Assembly (NCBI GenBank): GCA_023251855.1 | Contig: JAHEYA010000085.1 | Location: 1 to 8,430, forward strand | Source of the DNA: Bacteroidota bacterium | Lineage (GTDB): Bacteria; Bacteroidota; Bacteroidia; 2-12-FULL-35-15 | Direction of reading: 5' to 3' | Length of the DNA stretch: 8,430 nt | In this document: one piece after another, positions 4,884-8,430 of the stretch | Numbering within the stretch: the stretch's first letter is position 1 | Layout: every line of letters begins with the position of its first letter | Translations under genes and position numbers: made by a program | The notes under the pieces: model-generated | Told to the model about the DNA's origin: nothing | Database searches by the model: none | The model's input: only the letters and a program-made list of their open reading frames with translations

Positions 4884-6827
4884 ATGAAAACAGCTATTTT
4901 TATCAACGCATTTAATTGTTTAAACAAAATGTCTGATAAAAAAGCGATCGACATAGAAAAAGACCTTTCAATATCTCCTTTGAATAAACCGAAGAGTGCT
5001 GGATTCAAGGATTTTAAGATACAGGCGCTGCTACTGGTAGTGCTTGGCTTTATTTTATATTCCAATTCTTTTAAAAACGAATATGCTCTGGATGATGGTA
5101 TTGTGATCCAAAAAAACGATTATGTGCAACAAGGCTTACGAGGCATTCCTAAAATTTTAAGTATGGATTCTTACGATAGCTATTACCGGCAAATGGGCTC
5201 AAAACAGCAACTTTCCGGTGGACGATACCGTCCGCTTTCGGTTGTAACATTTGCAATTGAGCAGCAATTATTTGGTTCCAGTGCTAAACAAAAACCAGAG
5301 ACAGATGCAGCAACAGTAAGACATGTACTGAATGTGTTGTTCTATATTTTATCCCTAGTGATACTTTTATATTTTCTGAGAACGTTTATTTTTAAAGAGG
5401 ATCCGCTGATCGCATTTATTGCTTGTCTGATCTTTTTAATTCACCCGATACATACCGAAGTGGTTGCTAATGCGAAAAGCAGAGATGAGATACTTTCTTT
5501 TTTATTCATTATTCTCACATTTATTGCTGTGTTTCGTTATCGTGAAAACAGAGAAAAAAAACAATTACTCTATGGTCTGCTCTTTTATTTTCTCGCTCTG
5601 CTTTCAAAAGAATATGCAATAACACTGCTGATTTTTATACCTATGTTATTATATATTGTTAAAGGAGACAGCCTGAAGGAAACCGTCATTGGCGGACTTC
5701 CTTACTTATTTATTGCCTTAATTTATTTGCTTATTCGTTTTTCAATTGTGGGGAAAGGTGGTGCTGTGGCCAACCCCGATCTGCTGAACGAACCTTTTAA
5801 ATTTGCTACAACACCGGAAAAGTGGGCAACAAAAATTGAGATTCTGAATCATTATTTGAGCTTATTATTTTATCCAAATATGCTATCGTGTGATTATTCC
5901 TATAATACCATCCTGTATACCAACTTTGGCAATGGCTTGGTATGGTTATCCATAGTTACCCATGTTTCACTAATCACTGCAACTATTGTTTTATTTTTTA
6001 AGCGAAACGTTTTATCATTTGCTCTCGCATTTTATTTGTTGCATTTATTTTTAGTTTCCAACTTGTTAATGGATCTGGGAGCGACAATGGGTGAACGGTT
6101 AATTTATCATTCATCCTTGGGATTTGCAATAGCAATAGCTATTTTGATCAATTGGTTGTTAGCAAAAATTAATCACTCTGTTGCCCAAAAAGTGGTTGGT
6201 ATAACGACAGGAATTTTAGTTGTTTTTTGGTGCACATGGGTAGTAATTCCGCGTAATGCTCAATGGAAAAACGATTCAACACTTTTTATTGCTGATGCTC
6301 AAACCGTTCCGAACAGCACATTAGCAAACGGAAATGCAGGTAAGGCCTACCTTGACCTATCTGAAAAACCGGAAAACAAACTGCAGGAAAAAGAACTTAT
6401 AGAAAAAGCAATTTATCATTTGAATAAAAGTATTTCAATTCATAAAGAATATGTAAATGGGTATTTAAACTTAGGTGTTGCCTATTTTAAGTTGAAAGAA
6501 TATGATAAAACTGAGGCTAACTGGAGCATCGCAAAAAAAATATATCCCAATAACCCTTTCTTAAAAAATGATTACAAAATATTGGGAACCGTTTATTACA
6601 ATCAAGCAATGGCTTTTGGAGCTAAAGCGCCCACGGAAGCACTAAAAATGTTGGAAAAAGCGGTTGAACTTGATCCTGCAAATTCTGATTATTGGTATAA
6701 TTTAGGCGGAGTGAGTTATACTGTTCACGATTTTGAAAAAGCTCGTATTGCCTGGACAAGAACGCTTCTTTTAGATCCTAATAATCAAAAAGCAAAACAA
6801 GGAATGGCCGCATTGCCTGTAAAATAA
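4884..6827 (+). CDS. Multi-pass membrane protein with TMTC-like GT-C glycosyltransferase core and C-terminal TPR repeats
   Basis: A 647-residue protein. About ten hydrophobic segments (near 47-64, 147-167, 174-192, 202-220, 228-260, 267-288, 351-372, 376-397, 406-427, 437-455) are followed by a soluble tail with two or three TPRs (roughly 503-557 and 584-640, e.g. YVNGYLNLGVAYFKLKEYDKT and SDYWYNLGGVSYTVHDFEKA). The loop after the first segment has the acidic pair D70-D71 (YALDD), then YRPLSVVTFAIEQQLFG (115-131), HPIHTEVVANAKSRDE (187-202), SKEYA (241-245) and ERLIYH (404-409). These are the marks of TMTC/GT-C O-mannosyltransferase-like proteins, which use lipid-linked sugar on the outer face of the membrane; donor and target here are unknown. 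The ATG at 4929 (MSDKKAIDIEK…) is an equally likely start, being preceded by A-rich sequence, and would remove a 15-residue lead with no clear signal character. It stands alone, with cdd following after 57 bp from its own promoter. Confidence 0.85.
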   Translation: MKTAIFINAFNCLNKMSDKKAIDIEKDLSISPLNKPKSAGFKDFKIQALLLVVLGFILYSNSFKNEYALDDGIVIQKNDYVQQGLRGIPKILSMDSYDSYYRQMGSKQQLSGGRYRPLSVVTFAIEQQLFGSSAKQKPETDAATVRHVLNVLFYILSLVILLYFLRTFIFKEDPLIAFIACLIFLIHPIHTEVVANAKSRDEILSFLFIILTFIAVFRYRENREKKQLLYGLLFYFLALLSKEYAITLLIFIPMLLYIVKGDSLKETVIGGLPYLFIALIYLLIRFSIVGKGGAVANPDLLNEPFKFATTPEKWATKIEILNHYLSLLFYPNMLSCDYSYNTILYTNFGNGLVWLSIVTHVSLITATIVLFFKRNVLSFALAFYLLHLFLVSNLLMDLGATMGERLIYHSSLGFAIAIAILINWLLAKINHSVAQKVVGITTGILVVFWCTWVVIPRNAQWKNDSTLFIADAQTVPNSTLANGNAGKAYLDLSEKPENKLQEKELIEKAIYHLNKSISIHKEYVNGYLNLGVAYFKLKEYDKTEANWSIAKKIYPNNPFLKNDYKILGTVYYNQAMAFGAKAPTEALKMLEKAVELDPANSDYWYNLGGVSYTVHDFEKARIAWTRTLLLDPNNQKAKQGMAALPVK

Positions 6828-6853
6828 TCTTCTTCGGGAACTTAACTAATTAT

Positions 6854-6861
6854 TACCTTTG
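6854..6861 (+). promoter_or_regulatory. Bacteroidota -7 promoter box upstream of cdd
   Basis: TACCTTTG matches TAnnTTTG exactly and is followed by CA, as is common in this phylum. It predicts a transcription start about seven bases later and a leader of under 20 nt to the ATG at 6885. The -33 TTG is poorly conserved (TTC near 6830). It marks the start of the cdd / membrane protein / HAD cluster. Confidence 0.7.
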
Positions 6862-6884
6862 CAGGGAATTTGAAATACTTTTGA

Positions 6885-7379
6885 ATGAAAAAATTAGAAT
6901 TAAAAATTGCATTTTCTGAATTTGAAAATGAAACCGAGTTAACACAACCAGAACAAGAGTTGTTGCAGAAAGCCCGTCAATCATGCAACCTAGCGTATGC
7001 CCCCTATTCCAACTTTTATGTGGGTGCGGCATTATTATTAGAAAATGGAGTGATCATTAGCGGGAATAATCAAGAAAATGTCGCTTATCCAAGCGGGATA
7101 TGTGCTGAACGTGTTGCTATTTATTATGCCGGAGCTCAATATCCTGAAGTAGCCATTAAAACAATTGCAATTACCTGCAAATCAAAATCATTTCATTTAT
7201 CCGAACCTCTTTCTCCATGCGGTTCTTGCCGACAAGCTTTATCAGAATATGAAATGCGCCACAAAACAAAGATCAAAGTAATTTTGATGGGCGAAACAGG
7301 TAAAATACGTGTAATGGAAAGCATTGCCGACTTGTTGCCTTTTATGTTCAAAGCTGAGGAATTGAAAAAAACAAACTAA
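6885..7379 (+). CDS. cdd: Cytidine deaminase
   Basis: A complete 164-residue protein that deaminates cytidine and deoxycytidine to uridine and deoxyuridine in pyrimidine salvage, in the cytoplasm. Substrate-binding residues lie in YAPYSNFYVGAALL (38-51) and NNQENVAYPSGICAER (61-76). The zinc site is complete: C73 and the proton-shuttling E75 of CAE, then C112 and C115 of PCGSC. Three cysteines at the zinc indicate the small, homotetrameric type. It is some 25-30 residues longer than the usual ~135, through an N-terminal lead (1-22). The ATG follows a perfect -7 box with a very short leader. The next gene starts 11 bp after the stop, so cdd is probably the first gene of a three-gene transcript. 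Confidence 0.95.
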   Translation: MKKLELKIAFSEFENETELTQPEQELLQKARQSCNLAYAPYSNFYVGAALLLENGVIISGNNQENVAYPSGICAERVAIYYAGAQYPEVAIKTIAITCKSKSFHLSEPLSPCGSCRQALSEYEMRHKTKIKVILMGETGKIRVMESIADLLPFMFKAEELKKTN

Positions 7380-7390
7380 CAAATTTTCAA

Positions 7391-7840
7391 TTGGAGTCAT
7401 TGTGGGAAATACTATCCGTTTTTTTGCTGAGCACCGTAAAATTTGTTTTTGGTGCTGTACCAATGGCTTTGAGTTTGGGCTTCTCCTTTTTTGAAACTGT
7501 TACAGTTACCTCTTTAGGAGGATTTACCGGAGTAACTTTTTTTGTTCTAATGAGCAACAAACTAGTTTCTTATTTGAAAAAGAGAAAAGCACATCAGCAC
7601 CATCAAGATCAACCTGCAAAAAAAATATTCACTCGCAAAAATAAAATTATTGTTAAGGTAAAAAAACGTTATGGATTACCCGGCATAGCATTACTTACAC
7701 CCTTATTGTTTTCAATTCCAATCGGGTGCTTTATTGCTGTGCGCTACTTTAAAAACAAACAACAAATACTATTTTACATGTTTGGGGCTATACTTTTTTG
7801 GTCTGTTTTTATTTCTTCATTTAAATTAGTTTTTAGATGA
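7391..7840 (+). CDS. Small membrane protein of unknown function, TTG start
   Basis: A 149-residue protein that I do not recognise as a named family. Two hydrophobic stretches near the N-terminus (about 6-30 and 32-54, rich in Gly, Phe and Thr: SLGFSFFETVTVTSLGGFTGV) are followed by a strongly basic, His-rich cytoplasmic-type loop (62-90, with KKRKAHQHHQDQPAKK) and two further hydrophobic stretches (about 95-115 and 124-146). This gives roughly four membrane passes with the basic loop inside. The TTG at 7391 is preferred because no ATG occurs before residue 25, and starting there would cut the first membrane segment in half. The gene begins 11 bp after cdd and its stop overlaps the start of the HAD gene (ATGA), which suggests co-translation. 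A permease-like or scaffold role would be guesswork. Confidence 0.8.
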   Translation: MESLWEILSVFLLSTVKFVFGAVPMALSLGFSFFETVTVTSLGGFTGVTFFVLMSNKLVSYLKKRKAHQHHQDQPAKKIFTRKNKIIVKVKKRYGLPGIALLTPLLFSIPIGCFIAVRYFKNKQQILFYMFGAILFWSVFISSFKLVFR

Positions 7841-8406
7841 AAAAGTATAAACATGTTTTTTTTGACCTCGACCGCACACTTTGGGATTTCGAAACAAATT
7901 CATTTGAAACTATCTCAGAACTTGCTGATAGCCATAAGTTATCAGAAAGAGGAATTGATTCTTTAACTGATTTTATCGACACTTATATTCAAATTAATGA
8001 ACGTATGTGGGACGAATACCGCAAAGGGCTGATCGATAAAACAGCATTGCGTTATGAACGTTTTCATGAAACATTTGGTAATTATGGTATTTCCGACAGA
8101 ACATTAACAGAAAATTTTGCGAATGATTATGTTTCAACTTCACCATTAAAAACTAATTTATTCCCGTACTGTATGGAAACATTAAGCTATCTGAATGAAA
8201 AGTATACACTGCACATTATTACAAACGGATTTGAAGAAGTACAACATGTTAAAATCAAGAACTGTGCTATCGATCATTTTTTTGAACAAGTAATAACCTC
8301 TGAACGTGCAGGATTTAAAAAACCGGATCCACGAATTTTTCAATATTCTTTGGATGTTACGAATGCCATATCCTCCGAAAGCATCATGATAGGAGATAGT
8401 TTATAG
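7837..8406 (+). CDS. YjjG/YfnB-like HAD phosphatase, interrupted by an in-frame TAG
   Basis: The frame starts with an ATG overlapping the previous stop by 4 bases. HAD motif I is FFDLDRTLWD (nucleophile D10, acid/base D12), a helical cap follows (about 18-100), motif II is IITNG (T129), motif III lies in GFKKPDPRIF (K161 or K162), and motif IV starts with IMIGDS (D187). This matches the HAD-IA group whose members YjjG and YfnB dephosphorylate nucleoside monophosphates or sugar phosphates, which would fit next to cdd in nucleotide salvage. Codon 190 is TAG (8404-8406); the next eight codons read ADVIGARD, so the frame plainly continues as motif IV (GDSL-x-AD) to the window edge. The stop removes the second acidic residue of motif IV and the C-terminal helix, so the truncated product is expected to be inactive or unstable. 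A GAG-to-TAG mutation or a base-call error are the simplest explanations. Confidence 0.88.
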   Translation: MKKYKHVFFDLDRTLWDFETNSFETISELADSHKLSERGIDSLTDFIDTYIQINERMWDEYRKGLIDKTALRYERFHETFGNYGISDRTLTENFANDYVSTSPLKTNLFPYCMETLSYLNEKYTLHIITNGFEEVQHVKIKNCAIDHFFEQVITSERAGFKKPDPRIFQYSLDVTNAISSESIMIGDSL

Positions 8407-8430
8407 GCGGATGTGATCGGAGCACGTGAT

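Noticed and set aside
8404..8406. TAG read as pyrrolysine or another recoded amino acid
   Set aside because: The site is normally glutamate in this family, Bacteroidota do not commonly recode TAG, and other genes here show no readthrough TAG; mutation or error is simpler.

Overview
The window looks like ordinary, AT-rich chromosomal DNA of a member of the Bacteroidota (Flavobacteriia, Chitinophagia or Sphingobacteriia-like; I cannot place it further). The clues are starts without Shine-Dalgarno sequences, a textbook Bacteroidota -7 promoter box (TACCTTTG) upstream of the cytidine deaminase gene, GC-rich intergenic repeats of the 'cctcacccccagcccc' kind common in this phylum, and protein families typical of it (catalytically dead M16 subunit, ~616-residue UbiD, stand-alone B12-binding protein, membrane GT-C/TPR protein).

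Left part, minus strand. Positions 1-716 hold the N-terminal 238 residues of an M16 peptidase-like protein without the zinc motif; its 3' end lies outside the window. After a 124-bp gap carrying a repeat and a hairpin comes a complete UbiD-family prenyl-FMN decarboxylase (841-2691). Its coding sequence contains nine tandem copies of a 7-bp unit, read in frame as three 7-residue repeats.

Middle. An IS4-family insertion sequence (about 1.47 kb, core 2819-4286) lies between the UbiD gene and a minus-strand B12-binding protein gene (4323-4730). Its transposase is split by a one-base frame change. A 12-bp inverted repeat overlaps the transposase start codon, and both IS ends abut inverted arms of the same GC-rich intergenic repeat, so the inverted repeat totals 36 bp with two mismatches.

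Right part, plus strand. A large membrane protein with a TMTC-like GT-C glycosyltransferase core and C-terminal TPRs (4884-6827) is followed by a compact cluster: cytidine deaminase (6885-7379), a small unrecognised membrane protein with a TTG start (7391-7840), and a YjjG-like HAD phosphatase (7837 onward) whose start overlaps the previous stop. The HAD frame is cut by a TAG at 8404-8406, exactly where the family usually has Glu in its GDSLEAD motif, and the frame continues to read as a HAD protein to the window end.

I see no RNA gene, CRISPR array, defence system or clearly novel multi-gene system. The points of interest are the mobile element and its relation to the dispersed repeat, the short-repeat expansion inside the decarboxylase gene, and the interrupted HAD gene.
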